In this document: in pieces, positions 13,187 through 21,800 of the stretch
How positions within the stretch are numbered: the stretch's first letter is position 1
Layout: the number at the start of each line of letters is the position of its first letter
Source: a virus
Virus record (IMG/VR): IMGVR_UViG_3300025671_000107
Span: 1 to 47,502 of that record
Strand: one strand, 5' to 3'
DNA length: 47,502 bases
Made by a program: the position numbers and the translations under genes
Notes under the pieces: generated by a model
What the model saw: only the letters and a program-made list of their open reading frames with translations
What the model was told of the DNA's origin: nothing
Database searches by the model: none

Positions 13187-14870
13187 GGTACGCGGCGGTA
13201 ATAAAGACAAGAAGAAGGAGCTCCCTGTTGTATGTTTCAGCGGGGAGTTTTCGTCTCGTTCCGACGACGCTCTATTCGAGCACTCGGGTTTCATCGTATT
13301 GGACTTTGACCACGTAGATGTAGAAGCAACAAAGCAGTCTCTTGCTCACGACGACTTCATCCAATCGTGCTGGACCTCACCAAGCGGCGGGGGGGTCAAG
13401 GCTCTGGTGCGCATCACCAACCCAGAAAGACACAGGGATCACTTCCGATCTCTGGTCAAATACTTCGAACGCACCCACGGTCTAGAGCTGGATGAGTCTG
13501 GCATCAACGAGTCACGTGCCTGCTTCGAATCGTACGACCCCGACATCATCATCAAGGATGATTACAAAAGATTCGGTCACTTCACCACTGAGTTTGCTGA
13601 AGCACAGACACCGACTAACGAGGCGTACGACTTTACTGACTACATGAAGCTAAACTTGGCTTGCCGTATGATTCGGCAGGCTGAGGATGGAGAGAAACAC
13701 CGCATGCTTGTGCGAGCCTCCCGTCTGTGTGGTGGATTCATCGCTGCAGGAAGGATGGAGGAGGAGGAAGTAGTCAGGGTTCTTCACCGAGAAATATGCA
13801 AGAGGGATGTAGAGTCTGAGTCTCACGCCCTCAACACGATCCTTGACGGGATCAACTTGGGTAAGAACATGCCCATCAGGGAACTCGTTGACGAAGAGAA
13901 GTCAGCCAAGCGCGAGCTTCTCATCAACGACGGGGACATGTCCTTCATCTCCTCAGACGACTCCGACTTCCGATGGATTGACGACTACTCACAGGGTAAG
14001 ATTCAGTTGGGGCTCGGCACAGGTGATCCTAAGTTCGATGAGTTCTTCCGCTACAAGAAGGAGTTCCTCATTATCAACGGACACTCCAACGTAGGTAAGA
14101 CCACTACAGCCCTGTACCTTATCGCAAACTCTGCCGTCCAGCATGGTTGGAAGTGGGTGATTTACTCCTCGGAGAACAGGACCGCATCCGTAAAGATGTC
14201 TCTGATGCAGTTCGCCATGGACAAGAAGGTGGCAGACATGACCTACTCCGAGAGGAAGGAGGCATACAGCTGGGTGCAGGAACACTTCACCGTGATCAAC
14301 AACGAGCAGGTGTACAGCTACGCAGACATCATCCTGTTCATGGAGAAGGTGATGCGGCAGCAGGATATCGACGCAATCTTCATTGATCCGTACAACAGCC
14401 TCAAGCTGGACATGAAGGGAACCAACATCGGCGTCCACGACTACCACTACGAGGCAGCCTCAGAATTCCTGACGTTCAGCAAGGCCAACGACATTGCCGT
14501 GTGGCTCAACTGCCACTCAGGTACAGAGGCTCAGCGCCGCAAGGGACCCGACGGTTTGCCCGTTGCTCCATATGCGGAGGACACAGAGGGCGGTGGAAAG
14601 TTCGTAAACAGAGCAGATTGCTTCGTTACTATTCACCGAAAGGTTCAATCAGCCGACCCTAACATACGGAAAATGAGTGAGATACACGTCAGAAAGGTTC
14701 GTGAGGTAGAAACAGGCGGTGCGCCCACTCCATTGGAGGATCCGTACTGCTTAATCATGAATCTTTCCCACACTGGTTTCACAACGAGAATCGGTCAAAG
14801 GGCTCTCTTCCAACCGATTAACTTTTTGGAGCAGGCCCAAATGCCCATGAACATCAACTTCCTAGGTTGA
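13074..14870 (+). CDS. BT4734-like primase domain fused to RecA-like helicase
   Basis: 598 residues. The start at ATG 13074 is chosen because MKVTIFKNVFDKTNPHVIHL is the usual opening of the BT4734/VirE N-terminal family. ALERIKSG, PVVCFSGEF and HSGFIVLDFDHVD follow (to about residue 90). The C-terminal half is a hexameric-helicase-type ATPase: Walker A GHSNVGKTT (336-344), Walker B DAIFIDPYN, and a sensor-like WLNCHSG. It probably unwinds and primes DNA at the phage fork. The first 113 bases overlap the upstream gene in another frame. An ATG at 13062 is possible but would add only four residues. No DNA polymerase was found in the window. Confidence 0.85.
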   Translation: MKVTIFKNVFDKTNPHVIHLSKALERIKSGRSSTLVSEVRGGNKDKKKELPVVCFSGEFSSRSDDALFEHSGFIVLDFDHVDVEATKQSLAHDDFIQSCWTSPSGGGVKALVRITNPERHRDHFRSLVKYFERTHGLELDESGINESRACFESYDPDIIIKDDYKRFGHFTTEFAEAQTPTNEAYDFTDYMKLNLACRMIRQAEDGEKHRMLVRASRLCGGFIAAGRMEEEEVVRVLHREICKRDVESESHALNTILDGINLGKNMPIRELVDEEKSAKRELLINDGDMSFISSDDSDFRWIDDYSQGKIQLGLGTGDPKFDEFFRYKKEFLIINGHSNVGKTTTALYLIANSAVQHGWKWVIYSSENRTASVKMSLMQFAMDKKVADMTYSERKEAYSWVQEHFTVINNEQVYSYADIILFMEKVMRQQDIDAIFIDPYNSLKLDMKGTNIGVHDYHYEAASEFLTFSKANDIAVWLNCHSGTEAQRRKGPDGLPVAPYAEDTEGGGKFVNRADCFVTIHRKVQSADPNIRKMSEIHVRKVREVETGGAPTPLEDPYCLIMNLSHTGFTTRIGQRALFQPINFLEQAQMPMNINFLG

Positions 14871-14902
14871 TTTTCAAAATTTCTCTTGGTAACTTCGTTC
14901 AT

Positions 14903-15361
14903 ATGAAGAAGAGGACGAAGACTCCTAAGAGGCGTACATCCAAAAAAAAACATTTAGGAAGGTACGCTAGCTCCTTAGAGAAGTATTGTGCTGATCAGCT
15001 GAAAGAATACGGGTTAGCTTTCGATTACGAGGAGCATACCTTCGAGCTGATGGAGAAGTTCCGCTTCCCCAACAAGTACTTTAAGATGACTGCAAAAGGT
15101 AAGGAGATGGCAGACCGATCTGGGTCTGTCGTTCTCCCTATCACATACAAGCCCGACTTTGTTGGAAGGGATCATGACTGGATCATCGAGACCAAGGGGT
15201 ATCTACCGTCTCACCATGACTTCCCCATGAGGTGGAAGCTTTTTATGAGACACCTAGTGGGCAATAACGCGAAAACCATTATATTCCTCGCCAAGAATAG
15301 TTCTCAGGTGGATCGAGCCATTCAAGAGATACTAGAATCGATCAAGAATGGAGACATCTAG
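14903..15361 (+). CDS. T7 endonuclease-I-like PD-(D/E)XK nuclease
   Basis: 152 residues from ATG 14903. Basic N-terminus (KKRTKTPKRRTSKKK), then SSLEKYCADQL with a candidate Glu26. TYKPDFVG (Asp85) precedes WIIETKGYL (Glu96-x-Lys98), the catalytic order of phage T7 endonuclease I. Such enzymes resolve branched DNA before packaging. An upstream TTG (14867) was rejected because it adds a hydrophobic, non-conserved leader and ATG 14903 follows a normal leader. Confidence 0.75.
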   Translation: MKKRTKTPKRRTSKKKHLGRYASSLEKYCADQLKEYGLAFDYEEHTFELMEKFRFPNKYFKMTAKGKEMADRSGSVVLPITYKPDFVGRDHDWIIETKGYLPSHHDFPMRWKLFMRHLVGNNAKTIIFLAKNSSQVDRAIQEILESIKNGDI

Positions 15362-15596
15362 ACTCAGCGCCTACTACCTGATTGCTTGCGACAGAGTCCA
15401 CCAAGTGGTGGATGAATTGTACGAGACCCTTCATAACGAGAAAGGAGAACCGATTCAGATTTCTGAGGCGGTCATCGATATCGTGGCCAAAAGTCGGAAG
15501 GAGATTTATGAAGAATTGGATATGATCAAATCAATCGTCGCAGAATATGAAGCTTTACAAAGTAGAGGTAACAACGGAGATGATCCGAAAGGCTGA
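15348..15596 (+). CDS. Hypothetical helical protein, 82 residues
   Basis: Overlaps the nuclease gene by 14 bases and the next gene by 50 bases. Acidic, helical (ACDRVHQVVDELYETLHNEK; KEIYEELDMIKSIVAEYEAL). Unknown function. The unusually long downstream overlap suggests compressed coding. Confidence 0.55.
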   Translation: METSRLSAYYLIACDRVHQVVDELYETLHNEKGEPIQISEAVIDIVAKSRKEIYEELDMIKSIVAEYEALQSRGNNGDDPKG

Positions 15597-16065
15597 GGAG
15601 AAGTCCAAGCTGCACGGAGACATCAAGAACAGCATACGCCGAGGCGATGGAAACATGGCCGCTTACATAGGCGAAGAGATGGCACTGAAGTTTCTCAGTG
15701 ACGTCAAGGAGAAGAACACCTACGATTACGACATGATTCGGTTCCCCAATACACCATGGGAGCACACGATCGATGTCAAGACCAAAGAGAGAGGGGTGAG
15801 TAAAGCAGGCAAGGCCTACGTCCCTAGGGGTCACTACTCCGTCCACGTAACAGAGGCATCACTGCACCAGAGGGTAGACACATACGTGTTCGCACAAGTG
15901 AACCGAGTCAAAGAAGGATATGAGGGGTGGATCCTAGGCTGGATGGATCGAGACGAATACCTCAAGAAAGCAGAGGTTGTGAAGGAGGGTCAGCCAGATG
16001 AGTATGGTAAGCCAGAAACAGCCGATGCTAGAAAAATGAAGATCTCAGAGATCATTCACTATTGA
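15547..16065 (+). CDS. Predicted PD-(D/E)XK nuclease-like phage protein
   Basis: 172 residues from ATG 15547. The pattern IKNSIRRGDGNMAAYIGEEM, then NTYDYDMI (57-64) and TIDVKTK (74-80), agrees with a phage family of Asp...Asp-x-Lys nuclease-like proteins (Asp62, Asp76, Lys78). The family's conserved residues YSVHV and VDTYVFAQV follow. It is the last gene before the convergent boundary. An internal ATG at 15580 would avoid most of the overlap and cannot be excluded. Confidence 0.65.
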   Translation: MKLYKVEVTTEMIRKAEEKSKLHGDIKNSIRRGDGNMAAYIGEEMALKFLSDVKEKNTYDYDMIRFPNTPWEHTIDVKTKERGVSKAGKAYVPRGHYSVHVTEASLHQRVDTYVFAQVNRVKEGYEGWILGWMDRDEYLKKAEVVKEGQPDEYGKPETADARKMKISEIIHY

Positions 16066-16128
16066 TCTAGTTTTATTATCTTTATATCGTTACACGGGTT
16101 AGTTGTCTGTGGAACTTCGCAATCGTCG

Positions 16129-16156
16129 AGAGGGGACTTCGGTCCCCTTTCTTTTT
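16129..16156 (+). terminator. Intrinsic terminator of the early block
   Basis: The 7-bp stem AGGGGAC (16131-16137) and GTCCCCT (16142-16148) with a TTCG tetraloop is followed by TTTCTTTTT on the plus strand. On the minus strand the hairpin has no downstream T-run, so it should stop rightward transcription only. It overlaps the stop codon of the convergent minus-strand gene at 16155. Confidence 0.85.
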
Positions 16157-16451
16157 ATCCTCGAAGGCGATCGTTCTCCTTCTCAAGGAACTCCAGACGC
16201 ACCTTGTATTCAGCGAGCTCTGTCATCACAGCTGCGAGCCTATCAGACACTTCGTTCTTCTCTTTATATGCTTGCTCAAGCTTTTCCTCAAGCACGGCAA
16301 CACGCTCTCTCAAATCGTCTCTAAATAGCGTTTGCTCGCCCTTATCCTCTTTGCGCTCTTGGTGTTTGAGCTTGAGTCTGCTCTGGTAAAACTGCCAAGC
16401 CCCAGCAGAGCCGAGGACAGTTACGATTGTGATGATTGTTTGAGGATCCAT
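16155..16451 (-). CDS. Membrane-anchored coiled coil, spanin-like
   Basis: 98 residues. An N-terminal hydrophobic segment (about 4-24: TIITIVTVLGSAGAWQFY) with few charges before it is followed by a charged coiled coil (LRERVAVLEEKLEQAYKEK, then LEFLEKENDRLRG). This N-in anchor plus periplasmic rod matches inner-membrane spanins or other lysis accessories. No lipoprotein partner was seen. It is the last gene of the late block, linked to the previous gene by TAATG. Confidence 0.6.
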   Translation of the reverse strand: MDPQTIITIVTVLGSAGAWQFYQSRLKLKHQERKEDKGEQTLFRDDLRERVAVLEEKLEQAYKEKNEVSDRLAAVMTELAEYKVRLEFLEKENDRLRG

Positions 16452-16834
16452 TATCTCCTGTAAAACTCTTCGTTAGAAACACGATACAAATTCCAGATGC
16501 TCATCCCACAGATCAGGATCCATCCCAAGTGTGAGCCTTGCATCATCCCTGCCGTCGTGTAGTTGGCGACAGTGGCGATTGAAATAATAGATGCGATTTG
16601 AACTGCGATCTTGCGCATAAAAAGCCTGCCGTCCCACAGGGCACAGTAGACTTGGAAACCACCAGCCAGATGCGCTGCGATCTGCAACAACACCCAAGGG
16701 TTACCTAGTTCGAACATAGCGAACGGGAGAATAGACATGTGCAGCACACCGATCATGAGTTCGTTGGACTCAGAGTCAGTGTATTTCATGATGGCTTTGG
16801 CTCTTGCAAGTCCTTTCTTGTCTCGTAGTGGCAT
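16451..16834 (-). CDS. Multi-pass membrane protein of lysis cassette
   Basis: 127 residues. Likely membrane segments near 27-42, 47-65, 75-95 and 101-117 (LLQIAAHLAGGFQVYCALW; IASIISIATVANYTTAGMM), with a basic N-terminus and C-terminus. A holin-like or antiholin-like role is suggested by size and place, but no family was recognised. TAATG overlaps occur at both ends. Confidence 0.6.
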   Translation of the reverse strand: MPLRDKKGLARAKAIMKYTDSESNELMIGVLHMSILPFAMFELGNPWVLLQIAAHLAGGFQVYCALWDGRLFMRKIAVQIASIISIATVANYTTAGMMQGSHLGWILICGMSIWNLYRVSNEEFYRR

Positions 16835-17022
16835 TAGATCTCAGTTTTTTTGTATCCAGCTCTGTTGAACAACCAGAGCGATGGGCAGAACCGAATCCAC
16901 ACCGCAACCTGCAGCATGACGACCACAAACAGAACACCTCCCCAAGACTGGTATGCAGCTGAGAGCAACAGTACCACGGACATGAGGAGGTAGACCATGC
17001 GAATAGAACTCCACTCTTTCAT
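16834..17022 (-). CDS. Small two-segment membrane protein, 62 residues
   Basis: Two closely spaced hydrophobic stretches (about 8-24 and 28-46: VYLLMSVVLLLSAAYQSW; GVLFVVVMLQVAVWIRF) form a hairpin. The start at 17022 overlaps the stop of the 23-residue gene (TGATG). It probably works with the other membrane proteins during lysis. No family was recognised. Confidence 0.6.
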   Translation of the reverse strand: MKEWSSIRMVYLLMSVVLLLSAAYQSWGGVLFVVVMLQVAVWIRFCPSLWLFNRAGYKKTEI

Positions 17023-17093
17023 CAGATCATCTTGTTAAATTCCATGAAAGCCCACACGAGCTTCTTCCAGAATAGTTTGAGTCGGTTCTTCAT
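17022..17093 (-). CDS. 23-residue basic amphipathic peptide gene
   Basis: Encodes MKNRLKLFWKKLVWAF followed by MEFNKMI. Its ATG overlaps the upstream stop as ATGA, and its TGA overlaps the downstream ATG, so translation would be coupled on both sides. The tiny frame exactly fills the gap between two genes. The sequence is basic at the front and rich in Trp/Phe/Leu, as in membrane-active peptides. A role in lysis or in passing ribosomes to the next gene is inference. Confidence 0.55.
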   Translation of the reverse strand: MKNRLKLFWKKLVWAFMEFNKMI

Positions 17094-18406
17094 CTCTTGC
17101 TTCTAAATCCTTTTAGTGCCTTCTTGACGGCCTTGAGGGAGCCACCGAACTTGTACTCACCCTTACCCACCTGCTTGATCATATCGAAGTGAGGCATGAG
17201 GATCTCGTTGAAATCACTGAGCTTGCTTTCAGGGAGTCCGATTGAAGTGAGCTTCGCGTCGATCTTAGACTTGACCTCGCTCAACATCTCTGGGGTTGGA
17301 GCAAAGCTTGCTGTTCCGTCAATCAGTCCAACCTCGTACTCCTCGATTCCAAACAGGTCTGCAAATGGCTTGGGTGTGCCACCGAAGTCATTCAGGGGGA
17401 GAAACTCCACCGATTCAGTAGACACCTTAGCCTTGCCGTTCTCAATGTATTTTATTGGGAACACGTAAGAGTCTGTGCTCAAGTCGTTTGCGCTACCGAA
17501 CTTAACCTTAGCTCCCTTCGGCACTTCCTTGATGATCTGAACCATCGCTCTACCCCTAGATGCGGGAGAGGTGTTGTCCATCAATCCAACAATGGTATAG
17601 CCATCACCTTCCTTTGCGAGAGAGATGAAGTCGTTGGTGTCGTAGTCTCTGTAGCTGATATCAGAACCCTCCTTGTGTAGCTTGAAGTTACCAATTGAGT
17701 TAGGCGGTCCAGATACAGCTTTCTTAGATGGGTTCTTGATGAATTCTGCAGCGTCCTTGAGTCTTGAGTACTCAGATGGTTGCAGCTGTTTGGCGTTACC
17801 CTGAGCCAGATCCTCAAGGCTCTCTGATAGTCTTGCCCGTGCAGATGGAGACATCTTAACGATACCCTCTGCGTTGCTCAAGATTGCGTCACCAACATCG
17901 CCAGCCTCGTCGATTGCACCAATGATTTTGGAGATCGGTTTGATGTCTGATACTCTGACGAAGTCGGGCAGCGCGTTCTTCAGCATGGAAGCGTTTCCGG
18001 GAAGGAACGCGAGGCCTGCAGCCATGGCAAACTCAAGAGCACTATCCGACTCACCCATAGCCTTGATGTCACCCACGGGAGATAAGAACTCTGCAATGGG
18101 GTAGGAGGTCTCAATGGCTCCGCTAGGAAGCTCTTGCGTCTCTCTCAAGTACTTGGCGTCTTCACTGCTAAGCGGTTCTCCAAAGATCTTAGAGAATCCA
18201 ACGTAGTCTCCAGCCGCTTGATCAAGAAGGGCAGCCTCTGGTGACGTGTATACGGGTGGCTGAATGGCCACTCGTGTGGTTGAGGCAGGGGCAGCAGAAG
18301 TAGGATCGCCCAAAGCCCTAAGCTCCCGACGCTGCTTGAGCTGCTTCAGCAACTCTACAGTTTCGGGGGGCAACTGACCCCCATCCTGATACCTCTTTAC
18401 TCTCAT
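17090..18406 (-). CDS. Hypothetical late protein with KRYQDGG N-terminus
   Basis: 438 residues. It opens MRVKRYQDGGQLPPETV, sharing the K-Y-x-x-GG pattern with other late proteins here. It then has a low-complexity Ala/Thr region, a central part with Ala/Gly-rich hydrophobic segments (ALEFAMAAGLAFLPG), and ends in a basic tail with YKFGGSLKAVKKALKGF. No enzymatic motif was seen. It lies between the holin and the membrane cassette, so either an internal virion or a lysis-related role is possible. An unrecognised endolysin cannot be excluded. Confidence 0.65.
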   Translation of the reverse strand: MRVKRYQDGGQLPPETVELLKQLKQRRELRALGDPTSAAPASTTRVAIQPPVYTSPEAALLDQAAGDYVGFSKIFGEPLSSEDAKYLRETQELPSGAIETSYPIAEFLSPVGDIKAMGESDSALEFAMAAGLAFLPGNASMLKNALPDFVRVSDIKPISKIIGAIDEAGDVGDAILSNAEGIVKMSPSARARLSESLEDLAQGNAKQLQPSEYSRLKDAAEFIKNPSKKAVSGPPNSIGNFKLHKEGSDISYRDYDTNDFISLAKEGDGYTIVGLMDNTSPASRGRAMVQIIKEVPKGAKVKFGSANDLSTDSYVFPIKYIENGKAKVSTESVEFLPLNDFGGTPKPFADLFGIEEYEVGLIDGTASFAPTPEMLSEVKSKIDAKLTSIGLPESKLSDFNEILMPHFDMIKQVGKGEYKFGGSLKAVKKALKGFRSKR

Positions 18407-18840
18407 TTTCTTGCTTTCTCGATGGTTCTACCAGCGAAATATGCACCGAATGCTGTTAGCATTAGGATCTCTAACAAAGATACGTAAGAATCCTTGACGT
18501 TAAATGGAAGCTGATCCAAGCTGTCGAGGACCATGGTCACCATGAACATGGCCATCAAACAGATAAGTGTCACAGGACGAATCAGTTTCGCCAACTTAAC
18601 ATCGCTACCCATGTCTGCCTTCCATCTCTCAGTCACGTTAGATTGGTAAGCCACCTCGGCATCAACGCGAGCTTGAATCTCTGCGGGATCAATGTCAGTA
18701 GTAGTATCCAAAAGACTCTTGACCACACCGAGGGCTCCTCGATCGGGCAACAAGTCTCCAGCTACATCAAGTACAGACGGTGCCTTATCCTTCAGCCACG
18801 CACCCAAGCCTGTGTCTTTAATTTTCTTTTCTTCTTTCAT
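18403..18840 (-). CDS. Holin, 3-TM gene-transfer-release type
   Basis: 145 residues. After a soluble N-terminal half with RWKADMGSD (72-80), there are two clear membrane segments: IRPVTLICLMAMFMVTMVLD (87-106) and about 118-137 (ILMLTAFGAYFAGRTIEKA). RPVTL, then NVKDSYVSLL and AFGAYFAGR, match my recollection of the holin family with three predicted segments known from gene transfer agents (PF11351). It would form membrane lesions at the end of infection. ATGA overlaps occur at both ends. Confidence 0.75.
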   Translation of the reverse strand: MKEEKKIKDTGLGAWLKDKAPSVLDVAGDLLPDRGALGVVKSLLDTTTDIDPAEIQARVDAEVAYQSNVTERWKADMGSDVKLAKLIRPVTLICLMAMFMVTMVLDSLDQLPFNVKDSYVSLLEILMLTAFGAYFAGRTIEKARK

Positions 18841-21800
18841 CGTGTAGGTCTTTCTGGTTTGGGAGGAGTAATCGGTTTGTATCGACCAATGAAGATCCCC
18901 TCTGCTTGCTTCTTGCTGACGCGAGTGTACTTCTGGATGGTTTCGATGATGGCTTTCTTGCTCACACCCAGTCTGTTAGCTGACATTGCGAACTCGTGCA
19001 TCTCCTCCTGAGCTGCTCTGTAAGCATCACGAGCTTGATCAAAGTTCTTGTACTTCAATGAGTTAGCGTCATACAACTTCTCCTTGAACTCCACCATCTT
19101 GAATCCAAGTTGCTGATTTACATCAACTTCGTATGGCTTGAAGCCTGTGAGCTGGCCTCCGACCTCTTCAGGGCTACCGCCTGAGTTGTAGATCTTCCGA
19201 ACAGATGTGAATGTACCCGGCTCGATAACCTCATACATGTAGGCCATGACGTCCTGCATCTGCTGAGTCTGAGGAGACTCTGGGTTGTAGATGGGCTTTC
19301 CGTAGTCGTTCACGTTTCTGCTCAAATTGATGAACCGCCTAGTCAAGATCTCCTCACCGAGGAAGGGCTCAATAACTGTGAACAAACCCTTTCCAAATGA
19401 CTCGATGCTGTCCTCTCCTCTCATGAATGAGTTGGCGATCTTATCGAAGTGGCCATATGGATCTGAGGCAGAGATGTCGATGTAAGAGAACTTGCCATCC
19501 TCCATTGCGTAAGGGATGACACGTGAGTTCTGACTCCACGGGGCCATGAACTTCCTGAGATCCTCTTGTCTCTGGTCTTCACCCTCGTCATCCATAGCCC
19601 TTCCGACCACCCCCATGACGCCTGCGCCGACCGCTTTACCAAACATGCCCGTGACCGCAGCTTTACTAGCAGCGTAGCTTGATGCACCAGCAAGTCTCTG
19701 AGCACCAATCTTTCTTATCTCTGGGTTGTCTGACTTGATCTCTGAGATGCCCTGAGCCATGGTGTTCCATGCAACTCTGTATGACTCAGCTTGGAAGGAC
19801 ACGAAGTTCCCCATGAATGGGAATCGACGAATCATCTGGATGGCCTCTGGCACCCTGCTGTATGTGGGGTAGGTGTTCTTCACCAGCTCTGCCACATAGT
19901 TGTCCAGCTCAGCTGATTGCTCGGGAGTCAGTTGATCTGCCTCTACTCCAAACTGAGCCTTGGCGTAGCGGTTTCTCTCATTCTCGAATGCCACGATCTT
20001 AAAGAAGTCATCCTCTGCCTGATACAGATTCTCAGCTTTCTTCATACCCACACGGGCCTTACGCAAGAGGTTCTGACTTCTGCTCAGGTTCTCGTTGTTC
20101 ATTCTGTTGGCCAAGGCATCATCCATGTTGGCGTCCTTGAACATGTCTCTGATTTCACCGAGTGCAGCACTTTGCTTGACGATACCGAGCTCGATGTATC
20201 TGTTCATCCTGTCCTGCAGGGCTTGAGACCCACCCTTCATGTCCGCCTTGAGGGTTTGGTATGCGGTCTCCAGTTGCGTCAGGTCGTAGTGGCCGTTAGC
20301 CCACATGAATCCGAGGTTACCGATTACGTTCTTGGAGTGAGTTCCAATAGACCCGATAGTCTTAGCCCACTTCACGGTGCCGATGGCAGCCATGTACTTC
20401 TTCATGAAGCTACCCATCTGCTCTGGAACCTTATTGAACTCGGCAGCGATCTCAGGGGTGGTATACATACCGTTGAGCGGAGCCATAGCCTCGCTACCCT
20501 CTGATGCAATCTGCACTGAGTTAGGTCCTGTGGGCTTGTCGAACAACCACACACCCTTGCCGCTCTCTTTAACGGTGTTTAAGAACCGCGCCCCCTCAGC
20601 TGTCTGAGCCATCTTCAAAATCGAAGAGGCATAGTTCTGTGCAGGGTCAGTATACTCACCCATCAAAGCGAGGATCTCTTTGGGGATATCCTTTCTCTGC
20701 TTGAGGATGTTTGTGTTCTTGGTATCGCTAGCCGCAGAGGCAAACGCAGCAGCCTCGTTGGGGTCGAGGTACTTATTCATCAGCCCCTCCACTCTCTTCT
20801 CCAAGAATGCCTCGGCATCCAGACCCTCAGGGTTGAGCTCAGGGTTGAGGTAGTCGGTCATGGCCATAGCCCTGTTCTGCTCTCTCAAGAAGTTGCGAGC
20901 CTCGTTCTTGACCTCTTCACTAACCTTGTTCTTCCAGTCCTTGTTGGTGAACACCTCAAAGGATCTGGTCAGGTACTGACCGAGGTTTCCGATAACCTTA
21001 TCTACTTGAGAATCAGGCACAACGCCTAAGTTGATTAAATCAATACTCAACCTGTCGATCTGGTTTCTCATCTCAAGAGCCAACCCAGCGAATTCGTCAG
21101 GCAACCGATTCAATCCCTCGCCACCACGCAGAGCGTCGTCGAAGTCAGCGAGCAACTGATTCTGATCTCCCTTATATCCCCTGAGGAGTCGGTTGAATTC
21201 ACGGATGTTTTGCTGAGCAATGTTGGTTTGCTTAGAGATGTTGGCCTCTCTCTTCTCACGGGCAGCAAACATACTCTTGGGCATGAAGCTACGTGCTGAG
21301 AAGAAACGGCGACGAAGTCCGTCAAGCTTTGATCGGATGCCCTTACCCTTGACGTACACCCCTTCTTCCTCCAGCTTTCTTGCGTACTCCTCAGGGTTTA
21401 CTTGGGGGCCCTGTGCTGGAGCTGGTTCACTTACAGGTTCTGCCGAAGGTGCTTCTTCAGATACTTCAGCTGCTGGCTCCTCGGCAACTGGCGCAGCTTC
21501 CGCAGGCTCCCCAGAGAGTTCGGCTTCTTTTCTTCTGACGTATTCGTCGTGTTCTCGTTGGAATTCTTCATCCTGTTCAAGTAAGTCGTTTATCTTTTGT
21601 TCTTGTTCTGGAGTCTGTGCTTCGTCAAGCAAGATCTGGTAGGCAGCATCCTGAGCGTCCTGACCTTCAAGCATGATGGTCTTGCCCTCGGCGTCTTTCA
21701 ATGACACTCTTGTGACATTTCCTTCCTCGTCGTACTCAATGCCACGTTCAGGCAGATCCCTTTGAATACCGAATTCGTTGCCCTCGTACAAAATGGTGCC

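Noticed and set aside
13989-14447. A 152-codon open frame on the minus strand opposite the helicase.
   Set aside because: It lies wholly inside a well-supported gene and its composition (Val/His/Leu-rich) is that of an antisense shadow.
14867-14902. TTG start for the endonuclease-I-like gene.
   Set aside because: The 12 extra residues do not resemble the family, and the ATG at 14903 gives a typical basic N-terminus.
16129-16156. A bidirectional terminator.
   Set aside because: The minus-strand reading of the hairpin has no T-run after the stem.
19917-20504. A 195-codon plus-strand frame opposite the 1629-residue protein.
   Set aside because: Antisense to a conserved gene, no leader or neighbour gene on that strand, biased composition.
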